The notes under the pieces are model-generated. The model was not told the origin of the DNA, made no database searches, and worked only from the letters and a program-made list of their open reading frames with translations. A stretch of DNA of 64,000 nt, taken from assembly GCA_937862735.1 (NCBI GenBank), contig CALMDH010000243.1:1-64000 (forward strand). Reading direction: 5' to 3'. This document shows, piece by piece, positions 16,490 through 24,548 of the stretch. Source of the stretch: M0108 sp937862735 (GTDB lineage Bacteria > Pseudomonadota > Gammaproteobacteria > Chromatiales > Chromatiaceae). Numbering within the stretch: position 1 is the first letter of the stretch; every line of letters begins with the position of its first letter. Position numbers and translations under genes: made by a program.

Positions 16490-17164
16490 CTAGAGCTCCG
16501 CCCACATGCGCATGAGGTTGGCATAGGACCGGTCCACGTAGCCGGTGGTCGGGGTCCCCGGGGCCTCCTTGAGCAGGGCCTCCCGGGCCAAATTGAGTTC
16601 ATAGAGCAGTTCGCGGCGGGCGGCGTCACGGACATAGCTCTGAATCCAGGTCAGGGCCACCAGGCGCTCGCCACGGCTGACGGGGGCCACCTGATGCAGG
16701 CTGGCGGAGGGATAGACCACCGCATCCCCGGCCGGAAGCTTGACCTTCTGGTCACCGAAGGGGGTGCGCACCACCAGCTCCCCGCCGTCATAGCTGTCCG
16801 GCGGATTGAGGAAGATGGTCATGGAGACGTCGCTGCGGAAGCGCGGTCCGGTGGTGCCCATGATGGGGTCGTCCACGTGATCGCCGTAGGTCATGCCCGG
16901 CTCGTAGCGGGCGATGATGGGGTCGGCGACCCGGTGCGGCAGAGCGCCGAAACGGAAGGTGGCGTTGTGTCCCAGGCTGGCCATGATGACGCGGATCAGC
17001 CGCCGCATGCGCTGCTCGTCCACCGCCAGTTCCAGGTTGTGCTTAACCCGGGCGGCGGCAAAACCGGCGGTCAGGCGACCGTCGACGAAACTGGCCCCCT
17101 CCAGGATCTCGTGGATCTTGTCCACCTGGGCGGAATTGAGTAGGCCGGGAATGGTGAGGAGCAT
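16490..17164 (-). CDS. PKHD-type Fe(II)/2-oxoglutarate dioxygenase (PiuC/YbiX family)
   Basis: 224 residues from ATG at 17164, chosen for its RBS (GGAGGAA, 8-nt spacer) and the family start LLTIPGLL. The double-stranded beta-helix carries the iron triad His96 and Asp98 (YGDHVDD) and His157 (SLHQVAP), with Arg167 positioned to bind 2-oxoglutarate. FLNPPDSYDGGEL is a family hallmark. PiuC-like enzymes are often linked to TonB iron-uptake receptors; no receptor is present here. The lipoprotein-like frame starts immediately after its stop. Family is confident, substrate unknown. Confidence 0.88.
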   Translation of the reverse strand: MLLTIPGLLNSAQVDKIHEILEGASFVDGRLTAGFAAARVKHNLELAVDEQRMRRLIRVIMASLGHNATFRFGALPHRVADPIIARYEPGMTYGDHVDDPIMGTTGPRFRSDVSMTIFLNPPDSYDGGELVVRTPFGDQKVKLPAGDAVVYPSASLHQVAPVSRGERLVALTWIQSYVRDAARRELLYELNLAREALLKEAPGTPTTGYVDRSYANLMRMWAEL

Positions 17165-17515
17165 GGACAAGTTCCTCCGTGGAGGGTTGGATAAAGCCTC
17201 GTCTAGCGCTTCGCGTGACGCGCATGCCGATCCTGGAGCTCGGCTCTCGGCGCTTGGCGTGGCGCGCGGGTCGCTCCTGATCCTGGCGCTCGACGCTGGG
17301 CGCGTTGCGCTTGTTGATCTTGGTGCCTGGCGCTTGGTATTGGCATTTGCTGCGATGCGCTCGTCGATCGTGGCGCTTACCTCTCGGCGCCTGACGATGA
17401 TGGAACCTGGGCGATGGCGCGGCCGCCTCCCGCGCCCGACCACCGCCCTGGGCTGGCCACCACCGGTATTTTGCTAGAATGCCCCATCCCGTCCACGTGC
17501 GAAAGAGGAACCGCC
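17165..17515. other. Divergent intergenic region with degenerate repeats
   Basis: 351 bp between the dioxygenase gene and the 17516 hypothetical. It contains four degenerate copies of a GATCnTGGnGC element beginning at 17229, 17279, 17316 and 17366 (spacings 50, 37 and 50 bp), each followed by CTTGGCG/CTCGGCGC-like sequence. An extended -10 (TGCTAGAAT, 17472-17480) serves the rightward gene. No ORF is convincing. Confidence 0.55.
17472..17480 (+). promoter_or_regulatory. Extended -10 promoter element
   Basis: TGCTAGAAT is an extended -10 match located 36 bp before the ATG at 17516; no good -35 is visible. Confidence 0.4.
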
Positions 17516-18178
17516 ATGCTGCTCAAGGCCATCATCGACGATCAGGAACTCAGCCTCGAGGTCCCGGAACAAGTCCTACGGCAGGGTCAGGGCTTCTTCG
17601 CCAAGCTGGACGCCGACATGGACCAGGGCTGGCAGATGAGCCGCGAGTGGGTCGCCCGGCCCAACCAGATCGAGCGCTGCCAGATCGTCGCTGACAAGCT
17701 CCTGACCGCCCTGGAAAAGGAGAACGAGCGGCTGGGCATGCTCATGGCCGGTTACCTGCTCAGCCGCCTGCCCGGACTGGAGGCCGTGACCCTCGACACT
17801 CAGGGCGAGGTGCAAAACACCCTCTTCACCCTCGCCGAGTCCCCAGGCGCGACACCCCTGGGCTCGGCCGTCAGCGGCCCGACCGCCAGCCCACCCCTGT
17901 CCCGGGGTGAAGAGGACGCGGCACCCCCGGCGGAGACCTCCTTCACCCCCACGCCGGCACCCCGGGGGCTGGACAAATTCCAGGCCCTGGAGCAGGCCGG
18001 CAACGACGTCACCCCGGTCTTCAAGGTCGGCAAGGGCTACCGCTTCTCGGTCTACGATCACGCCAGCGGCCAATGGCTGGACGCCCCCCTGGTCGCCAAG
18101 GAGGCCGACGCCGAGCGCCTGCGCCAGGCGGCCTTCAAGGCGCGCTTCGAGTCCCTGCAGCAACCGCCGGGGGGATAG
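17516..18178 (+). CDS. Hypothetical protein
   Basis: 220 residues with RBS AGAGGA before ATG 17516. Residues 1-100 are a helical, charged region (MLLKAIIDDQELSLEVPEQ…) with no known motif. Residues about 108-145 are a Pro/Ala/Ser/Thr linker. Residues about 150-220 form a second module with VFKVGKGYRFSVYD and a helix rich in Ala, Glu and Arg. No signal peptide or membrane segment is seen. I do not recognise the family. The linker fits the pattern of low-complexity insertions elsewhere in this window. It is probably monocistronic, facing the convergent defence-like operon. Confidence 0.65.
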   Translation: MLLKAIIDDQELSLEVPEQVLRQGQGFFAKLDADMDQGWQMSREWVARPNQIERCQIVADKLLTALEKENERLGMLMAGYLLSRLPGLEAVTLDTQGEVQNTLFTLAESPGATPLGSAVSGPTASPPLSRGEEDAAPPAETSFTPTPAPRGLDKFQALEQAGNDVTPVFKVGKGYRFSVYDHASGQWLDAPLVAKEADAERLRQAAFKARFESLQQPPGG

Positions 18179-18219
18179 CCATGCCTGGGTGTTCCCCAGA
18201 TTTCCTATCCGTTTGCTGA

Positions 18220-19830
18220 TCAGCCTCCGGATTGCTCATGGTCCGCCGGCATGAAAATTGTAATCAACAGCGAACGCGCTCGAGTCATGCCGACGTAGTG
18301 GTCCGGGATTGACGCGTCGGGGTTTATCGGTCGGGGTAGGTCGACCAGGATCACGCATTCGTTCTCCAACCCTTTGAACTGTTTGATCTCGGCAAAGCTG
18401 ATACCGCCGGGCGGGAAGCTCAGCAGCGCGTACTCGTCCAGCTCGATTATGTCCGCGGACACCCGGCCAGGTAGCAGCGAGACCGAAGATTCCGCCAATG
18501 GCAGTGGCGAGAGGAGGGTTATCTCGCTGACTCCAAGACCTCCAGGGCCGGTGAGACGACGCAACTCATCCGCGAGAATGCTTGCTGCTGCCTCGCGATT
18601 GGCCGCGTCGCGAACAATCACCTCTGGGCCATTGCCTGTGCCGCGGCTACCCATATCGGCTCCGAGCAGAGCCTGGATCTCCCCCATAATCTGCAGGGTG
18701 TTGCGACAGTTCTTCCGCAGCGGCAGCGGAGCGGGGTCCGGACAATATGAATGCAGCAGTGCCAGTGCATCCGGGTCCGGCATCCAGTAGCCCGCCTGAT
18801 TGTTGAAGTCGTGGAAGAAGCACCAGCGACCCTGCTCCAGCCCATCCTTCAGAGCACCATTTAGTTGCTCCAGGGTGCTCATGTCCAGCAGATCCTGTCC
18901 CTCGTCGACGATCAACGCGTCGAAGTGGTCCACATGCGCCCTGCGGGCCGCGGTTCGCACGGCTCGGGCCAAACTCACCGTCACGCCAGGGATTGCGAAT
19001 TTCTTCTCCAGCCAACGTTTTAACCAGGGTGACTGGCAGGCGAGCAGGACCTTGCTGCCACTTGCGGACCAACGCCGCGCCAGCTCCAGGGCGAGAAAAG
19101 TCTTGCCGGTGCCCGCCCCGCCACTGCAAATAACTCGTGCACGGCCTTCGACGAAATCCATCAGAGTCATCTGATCGGCCGTCAGCGACGCGACCCGCTG
19201 CTCGAGCCCATCGAGGGTGACATGGAGCGGGATGCCGACGTCGAATTCCGGGCGTAGCAAGGCGTTGACGGCGGCAACGGCCTCGTCACCCGCGTCGCGA
19301 AGCCTGTGCTCGTCACGACCGCGCCAGAAGCGGTAGAGCCCCGTCAGCCAGCGCTCCAGGTCGCGCATTTTGCGGAAATCGGCCACCATCATCGGCTCCC
19401 ACTCGACGCTGGAGATCGTCCAGTCGCAGTCCGGGAAGACCACGCCATAGCCCCAGGTGAGCTGAGACCACAAGGCTGGCGGCAGCTCGGCCTCGATGCG
19501 TTTGCGCAGCGCGTGCATGGCCGACTCTGCCTGGCTGAACGGACTCCGGTTTAGGCGGTTACGCTCGCCGAATTGATTGACGGTGAACCAATCGCCGGCC
19601 TCGCAGCTAATGCGCCCTCCCTTAACCTCGAGCACCAGGACACCGGCCGGGCCGACGATGACGAAATCGGCCTCGCCGAAGCGGTTCTCCGGATGCCGGG
19701 TCAGGTTCATCGAATGGAAGCCCGTCAGCCTGGGCCCGGAGCCGGTCTCGAACGCCATTCGGAGTCGGTCGAACAGAGCCTTTTCCGCATTGCTCCGGGT
19801 CGGGTACGGGGTGGACGGAATCATCTTCAT
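18220..19830 (-). CDS. NERD-nuclease / SF1 (UvrD-like) helicase fusion
   Basis: 536 residues. The N-terminal NERD domain (about 10-120) has the nuclease-like signature FGEADFVIV…VLVLEVKGG (E-x-K near 67-69). The helicase core follows: Walker A GGAGTGKTFLAL (Lys about 240), Walker B LIVDEGQDLLD, motif IV-like PLRKNCRNTLQIM, motif V IKQFKGLENECVIL and motif VI HYVGMTRARSLL. NERD-helicases are associated with DNA processing and recur in defence loci. Last gene of the leftward drmA-drmB operon, 10 bp after the upstream ORF, with an RBS (GAGG). A nuclease-helicase could act as the effector of the locus, taking the place of the DrmC (phospholipase-D) gene of classic DISARM; that is inference. Confidence 0.85.
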   Translation of the reverse strand: MKMIPSTPYPTRSNAEKALFDRLRMAFETGSGPRLTGFHSMNLTRHPENRFGEADFVIVGPAGVLVLEVKGGRISCEAGDWFTVNQFGERNRLNRSPFSQAESAMHALRKRIEAELPPALWSQLTWGYGVVFPDCDWTISSVEWEPMMVADFRKMRDLERWLTGLYRFWRGRDEHRLRDAGDEAVAAVNALLRPEFDVGIPLHVTLDGLEQRVASLTADQMTLMDFVEGRARVICSGGAGTGKTFLALELARRWSASGSKVLLACQSPWLKRWLEKKFAIPGVTVSLARAVRTAARRAHVDHFDALIVDEGQDLLDMSTLEQLNGALKDGLEQGRWCFFHDFNNQAGYWMPDPDALALLHSYCPDPAPLPLRKNCRNTLQIMGEIQALLGADMGSRGTGNGPEVIVRDAANREAAASILADELRRLTGPGGLGVSEITLLSPLPLAESSVSLLPGRVSADIIELDEYALLSFPPGGISFAEIKQFKGLENECVILVDLPRPINPDASIPDHYVGMTRARSLLITIFMPADHEQSGG

Positions 19831-19840
19831 TGGTCCGACC

Positions 19841-21439
19841 TCATGGTTGCAGCATGTCCCGAACCCGGGCTTCGAGCTTCGTCGGCACCTCGACGGAGAC
19901 CAGCTGCCGCAGCAACCGGGCCGGGTCCACTTCGGTCCGAACGGCCTTCACATCGCCGTCGAGGACCAAGTGCAAACCGCGGCCGTCCACCTGAAGTCGG
20001 TAATCGCCCTTGCCAAGGCTGATGCGGGTGCGGAGCAGGGCCTGCCAGCCCATTTCGCGGACCAGGGTCAGGGCCGCCTCGCGTTGCTGCTTGCTCCAGT
20101 CGGCGTCCCCGGCTGACAGCAGCTCCCGCAATGGGCGTACCCGCGGTGGTGCTGGGCCCAGTTCCAGTCCGCTGTGCTGCAGCCGGTGGGCCATGGCGGC
20201 CATGCGATGGCCCGTGGCGGCTGCGAGCCCCGGGATGTCCCGCACAGACTGGGGCAGCTCCATCCAACTGCCGCGGGCGGCGAACAGTGCGGCGGCGACC
20301 AGCAGGTCCTGCTCGGAGAGCTGCGTTAATTCCTGCGCGAGCGTCAACAGATCGCCGCACCGGGGGCGCAGAAAGAATAGGATCAGCCCGCGGGACAAGG
20401 GTCGCGCATGACGCCCAAGGAGCTCCGAGACGGTGGCGTCGCCCAGGCCGAGCAGACCCTCCAGGTCCTGGATCAATCGGGCCAGGGCCTCTTGCCATTT
20501 GGGTTCGCTCAGCCCTCGGCGCTCCGTCTCCAGCGCAGCAAGCACAGCCTGATGAGTGTCCGGCGGGCACCATGGCTCGCCGGCGGCAACCATGTCGTCC
20601 GCAGCGACCTTGGCGGCGACGACGGCCTTGAGGATCTGCGTCAAAAGGCGCGACTGGATCTCGGCCCCCGCATCGGGTTCGGCTCCCGCAGCCCAGAATA
20701 GGACCGCACGCAGCAGCGGGTCCTCGGTACCCTTTCCCTCACCGGAATCGGCCAACAAGGCCGAGGCTCGTACCAGGGCATCACCCCGGTTACCTAGCCC
20801 GGCCAACAGCCCGTGCAGCGCACCTACCGAGAGAACTCGATGCAGCGCATGGTCGCAAGGCGGCAGCGCGGAGACATCGGGCGGCCATGCGGGGCCGCCG
20901 CGGTTGCGGAACAGGCCAACCTTGATGAGTTGCCGATAGGCAGCCAGGGGTACGTTGGCGTAGTCCGACGCCTGTTCACGGACCCTGGCGCAGACCTCCT
21001 TCGACGGGAACAGGATCGCGTCCAACCAGGTGGCAGGCAATGGCGCCGGCACGAGCAGGATCTGTTCATCGCCATCCGCCTCATCGGGCCAATCGAGGGC
21101 ATGCATCCGTCCCTGTGAGTCGACGGCTTGTACCTCGCCGCGCAACGCCCTCAGGTCCACGCTCGCCGCCAACGCTTCCAGATAGGTCTCCTCCGCAGCT
21201 GCCTGGTCCAGGGCCTCTGCCGGAATCCGCTCGGCGAACAGCGGAATCCATCCCGGCGCCGCTAACAATGGGTCGGCATAGTACTTACGCCCAAAGCCCC
21301 GTGGTCCGGTCACCAGGCCGGCGGCGAGCATGAACATCAGATTGAGCTGATTGCTCACCAGCAACCAGTGGCTGCGTGGCTTGCGGCGCGGCGCTGGAGC
21401 CGGCGAGGTCAATTCAAGCTCGGCAGATTGCTCGGACAC
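19841..21439 (-). CDS. Unrecognised 532-aa protein of DISARM-like operon
   Basis: The start at GTG 21439 is chosen because GGAGG sits 5 nt upstream; this leaves only 2 bp after the stop of the helicase gene. A TTG at 21451 and a GTG at 21445 are alternatives. Residues about 24-55 (SHWLLVSNQLNLMFMLAAG) are moderately hydrophobic. The rest is a long Leu/Ala-rich, helix-predicted protein without Cys/His clusters, Walker motifs or nuclease signatures. The C-terminal 60 residues form a small domain (GDYRLQVDGRGLHLVLDGD). I do not recognise it. Its place between two SF1 helicases in a tight operon implies a structural or adaptor role in the same system. This is the gene in the window most worth a profile search. 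Confidence 0.75.
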   Translation of the reverse strand: MSEQSAELELTSPAPAPRRKPRSHWLLVSNQLNLMFMLAAGLVTGPRGFGRKYYADPLLAAPGWIPLFAERIPAEALDQAAAEETYLEALAASVDLRALRGEVQAVDSQGRMHALDWPDEADGDEQILLVPAPLPATWLDAILFPSKEVCARVREQASDYANVPLAAYRQLIKVGLFRNRGGPAWPPDVSALPPCDHALHRVLSVGALHGLLAGLGNRGDALVRASALLADSGEGKGTEDPLLRAVLFWAAGAEPDAGAEIQSRLLTQILKAVVAAKVAADDMVAAGEPWCPPDTHQAVLAALETERRGLSEPKWQEALARLIQDLEGLLGLGDATVSELLGRHARPLSRGLILFFLRPRCGDLLTLAQELTQLSEQDLLVAAALFAARGSWMELPQSVRDIPGLAAATGHRMAAMAHRLQHSGLELGPAPPRVRPLRELLSAGDADWSKQQREAALTLVREMGWQALLRTRISLGKGDYRLQVDGRGLHLVLDGDVKAVRTEVDPARLLRQLVSVEVPTKLEARVRDMLQP

Positions 21440-21441
21440 GG

Positions 21442-22635
21442 TCACCTCCAACGTCTCAGGATGCCTTCATCGCTCGGCAGGACAGCCTCGATCGGACACG
21501 GTCGACCGGCCTGGCGTAGCAGGATCACCTGATCGCGAGCGCGAGAGATCATCACATAGAACAGGCGTCGCTTGCTGTCCATCCAGGTCTCGTCCTCCAA
21601 GTGGCAGGGGTATTGGTCAATATCGGCCAGAAACACGCTGTCGAACTCCAGGCCCTTCGCGGCTTGGGCATTAATGACGAAGATCCCGCCCAGGCTGAAG
21701 CGATGGTCGCCGTCGGGCTCTTTACTCGAATAGGTCACGATCCGCGGTGCGCCGTGATCGAGCTGAAGCGCCGGACGGCCAACGGCTTGGCGCAACGCGT
21801 CCAGCCAGCGCCGTCGGCAGTTTTCGGTGGGCGTCAGCACCCCGATCAGCCGCTCAGGATCGCGGTCGACCAGCTTGAGTAGGCGCTCAATCACCGTCTC
21901 GAAGCTCAAGCGGCAGCCTTGTCCGTAGTCCACCAGCACCGGTGTGCTGCAGGGGCGATTACGTGGCTCCGTGACCGGCGGGGTCGCTGGGTCAGGGACG
22001 CAAAAGGCGAGCGCAAGGCGGGCAACGCGGTCGCAGTTACGGTAGTTCTCGGTCAGCACCACACGGTCTGCGGCGCTGATGGCAAGGCTGGTCACGATAT
22101 CGTGCAGGCTGCTGTTCTCTTCGGTGATCTGCTGGTTCTGATCGGCGACGACATAGAAATGCTCGTAGCCGAGTTCCAGCAGGGCCTTGTAGAACGCCTT
22201 CGGCATGTCTTGCCCTTCGTCGATGACGATGTAGGGCGTGATCGGCGGGCGTAGCTCCGCGGGGGCCGACTCCAGTGCGCTGTTCACGCCCTCCCAGTCA
22301 ATCGCGTAGCTTAGGCCATCCTTGACCGGGCAGTCCCGCGCCAGGGCGTAGCGAAAAATGCTCTTGAACCGGCGAATCCAGGTGTCCGCGTTCACCGCCC
22401 CATCCACCAGCTCCCGACTCGCCTCCAGAAGGAGCCGGTTGTAGGCTAGAAAGACATAGCGCTGGCCACCCTGGTCGCGATGGTGCCGACGCACCCGCAG
22501 CAGGGCCACTACCGATTTCCCAGTGCCGGGTCCACCGACGATCAGGTGGCAACCGTCCATCGGCAGCATGCGCGCCCGCTCCTGCTCCTTGCTCAGCTCC
22601 TGAATTTCCGGGAGCCTCCAGACTCGCGCTGCCAT
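21442..22635 (-). CDS. SF1 (UvrD/DUF2075-like) helicase
   Basis: 397 residues with all core SF1 motifs: Walker A GGPGTGKS (Lys40), Walker B VIDEGQDMPK, LTENYRNCDRVARLA (motif IV), INAQAAKGLEFDSVFL (motif V) and LFYVMISRARDQVIL (motif VI). It is compact: the 1B/2B insertions of UvrD are largely missing and there is no nuclease domain. It starts 5 bp after the drmB stop and is followed by the 532-aa protein, so it is part of the same transcript. The role is presumably ATP-driven translocation or unwinding together with DrmA/DrmB. It is distinct from the NERD fusion two genes downstream; having two SF1 helicases in one DrmAB operon is unusual. Confidence 0.85.
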   Translation of the reverse strand: MAARVWRLPEIQELSKEQERARMLPMDGCHLIVGGPGTGKSVVALLRVRRHHRDQGGQRYVFLAYNRLLLEASRELVDGAVNADTWIRRFKSIFRYALARDCPVKDGLSYAIDWEGVNSALESAPAELRPPITPYIVIDEGQDMPKAFYKALLELGYEHFYVVADQNQQITEENSSLHDIVTSLAISAADRVVLTENYRNCDRVARLALAFCVPDPATPPVTEPRNRPCSTPVLVDYGQGCRLSFETVIERLLKLVDRDPERLIGVLTPTENCRRRWLDALRQAVGRPALQLDHGAPRIVTYSSKEPDGDHRFSLGGIFVINAQAAKGLEFDSVFLADIDQYPCHLEDETWMDSKRRLFYVMISRARDQVILLRQAGRPCPIEAVLPSDEGILRRWR

Positions 22636-22640
22636 TGGCG

Positions 22641-24548
22641 TCAGTCCTCGCCGGCGAAATCCAGCAACGGGCGGATGGCGCCATTGAGGTCACCGGCGAT
22701 GAACACCCGGTCCAGCAGCAGGTTGCCGAATTGGCAGCTAGGCTCTGGTAGCAGGGTGCAGGCGTGACAGGCGGCCCGGTTGAGCTGGCTCGGCCCCTGG
22801 CCTTCATGCTCGGCGCATACCGGGTCCAGAGAGCACCAGTCGGCATGGTCGAAGACGCTGGAGAGCAGGCGCAGAAAGCGGCTCGGCTCGGCCAGCTCCT
22901 CAAGTCCGCCGAGGGAGCCGGCCAGGTCCGGCACCGCAACATAGGCAAGGATGCCGGCCATCGGCGCATCGCCCTCGGCGCAGTAGACGCGCTCGCGGAT
23001 CGAGGCCGCCGGATAGCCGGCCTCTGCCTCCAGACGGCGGATCATCAGATGGGCCAGGGTGTGAAGCAGCAGGAAACGGGGCGTGATGGGCAAAGGCGGC
23101 TCGTTCACCAGCCTCAGTCCAGCACGCCGGAAGCGTTGGTCCATGGTCTCGGCGCGCTGGGCCAGCCCCTCTTGGCATTGCCAACGCCGCAATATCACCT
23201 CGTTGAGACTGAAGAAGATGCCTTCGCCGTAAAGCTCGATGGCCGGTAACCAGTCTTTGCTGTTGTCCAGATCCGCGGGCAACCAGCCGCTGCGCAGGGC
23301 CGCGGATCTCTCCTCCGTGTTTGGATGCAGGCCGTCATCAAAGCCCTGCTCGATACGGCTGAAGCCACGGAAGATGCGGACCTCGCGCAGCCGCCTCACC
23401 GCCACCAGCTGATTCACCGCACTTCGAACGGCGGCAGCCCGATTGGCCCTTTTGTCATGGATCGGCAGGGATCGCAAGCCGTCGGTCCGATGTTCGGTGA
23501 TGAAGTCCGCGCCTTCATGCTGATCAGGAATCGGCACCGTCAGGGCGTGATACTCCTTCTCCGGCAACTGCCCGCGCGTGGCGGTTTGGCCATACAGGGG
23601 CCAGCCCTTTTCGATCTCCGCCAACGCCTCCTCCACCTGCCCCTCGGTGCAGCCGAACTCGTCGGACAGCTCCTTCAGCAGACTCAGGCGGGGCCTCCCT
23701 TCGCGAAATCGGTCGAACTTCCGTCGCGCGGCGCTGTTGCGATAGAGCCGATCCAGCACGCTGCCACGTTCAATCTGGCATTCCGGCGGGATCACTGCTA
23801 GGGCCGATTGGACGGTTGGCAGATACAAGCGCGGGTCGCTGACCTCCAAGATCGAGAACGGCTGCTTGCTCGGGATGCCGTGCCCGGCCTCCCGCTTCTG
23901 CCAGGGTTGCAGGCGGGTGTAGCGGCCATTGAGCAGCGGCTGGCCAGGGAGGAACGTGCTGGCGCGCTTACGGCAAGTCCGGCATTGCAGTTGCCATCTC
24001 CCAGTCGTTGGGTCTCGCTGAAGGAACAGTTCCGCGTTCGGATTGGTCTTGCGGCACTGCTGAGCCTCTTCCGCAGTGGGATGGGCGAGGAAATGCCACG
24101 GCACCTCCTGCAGGCCACCTTCCGGGTGCACGAGGACCCAGTCGACCTGGCGCAGCCGCGGTTGTGATTCACAACGCAGGCAACGGGGATCCTGGTCCTC
24201 CGCCGCCTCCCCGTCGCGTCGCGAATCCCAGGGTCGATGATGCAACAGGCCACAAGCCGGGCAGCGGGTCCAGGCCGGAAACCGCACCGCGGGTACGCAG
24301 ATGCCGTCGACCATGTCCTTCTCCGACAGATGCGCCATCGGTGGCTGGCGCAGGGCCTTGTCATCGAGCCCCAGGGTTGCGCGCAACAGTTCCACGTACC
24401 ACAGGGGCTCGCCGGCCGGTTCGCCCTGCTTGTCCGTCCAATAGCTGATGTCCATCACCGTGAACAGAACGTTTTCGGCCCGCACCAGGGCACCGACGCC
24501 GCTGTAGCCGAGCAGGTGGGACCAGCGTGTTGGGATATGCCGCTTCAC
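22641..24548 (-). CDS. drmB: DrmB-like protein (DUF1998)
   Basis: 635 residues from GTG 24548, which overlaps the drmA stop as GTGA; an in-frame ATG at 24605 with AAGGTGA upstream is an alternative. The N-terminus SHLLGYSGVGALVR is the usual DrmB opening. Zinc-type pairs follow (RCPACGLLHH … CLRC, and CRTCRK), and the C-terminal DUF1998 region has ITPRFLLLHTLAHLMIRRLE and RAACHACTLLPEPSC. In DISARM, DrmB binds the DrmA helicase and the DrmAB complex recognises incoming DNA ends. It is tightly coupled to drmA by the 4-bp overlap. Family is confident; whether the system is DISARM sensu stricto is doubtful, as no methylase is present. Confidence 0.88.
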   Translation of the reverse strand: MKRHIPTRWSHLLGYSGVGALVRAENVLFTVMDISYWTDKQGEPAGEPLWYVELLRATLGLDDKALRQPPMAHLSEKDMVDGICVPAVRFPAWTRCPACGLLHHRPWDSRRDGEAAEDQDPRCLRCESQPRLRQVDWVLVHPEGGLQEVPWHFLAHPTAEEAQQCRKTNPNAELFLQRDPTTGRWQLQCRTCRKRASTFLPGQPLLNGRYTRLQPWQKREAGHGIPSKQPFSILEVSDPRLYLPTVQSALAVIPPECQIERGSVLDRLYRNSAARRKFDRFREGRPRLSLLKELSDEFGCTEGQVEEALAEIEKGWPLYGQTATRGQLPEKEYHALTVPIPDQHEGADFITEHRTDGLRSLPIHDKRANRAAAVRSAVNQLVAVRRLREVRIFRGFSRIEQGFDDGLHPNTEERSAALRSGWLPADLDNSKDWLPAIELYGEGIFFSLNEVILRRWQCQEGLAQRAETMDQRFRRAGLRLVNEPPLPITPRFLLLHTLAHLMIRRLEAEAGYPAASIRERVYCAEGDAPMAGILAYVAVPDLAGSLGGLEELAEPSRFLRLLSSVFDHADWCSLDPVCAEHEGQGPSQLNRAACHACTLLPEPSCQFGNLLLDRVFIAGDLNGAIRPLLDFAGED

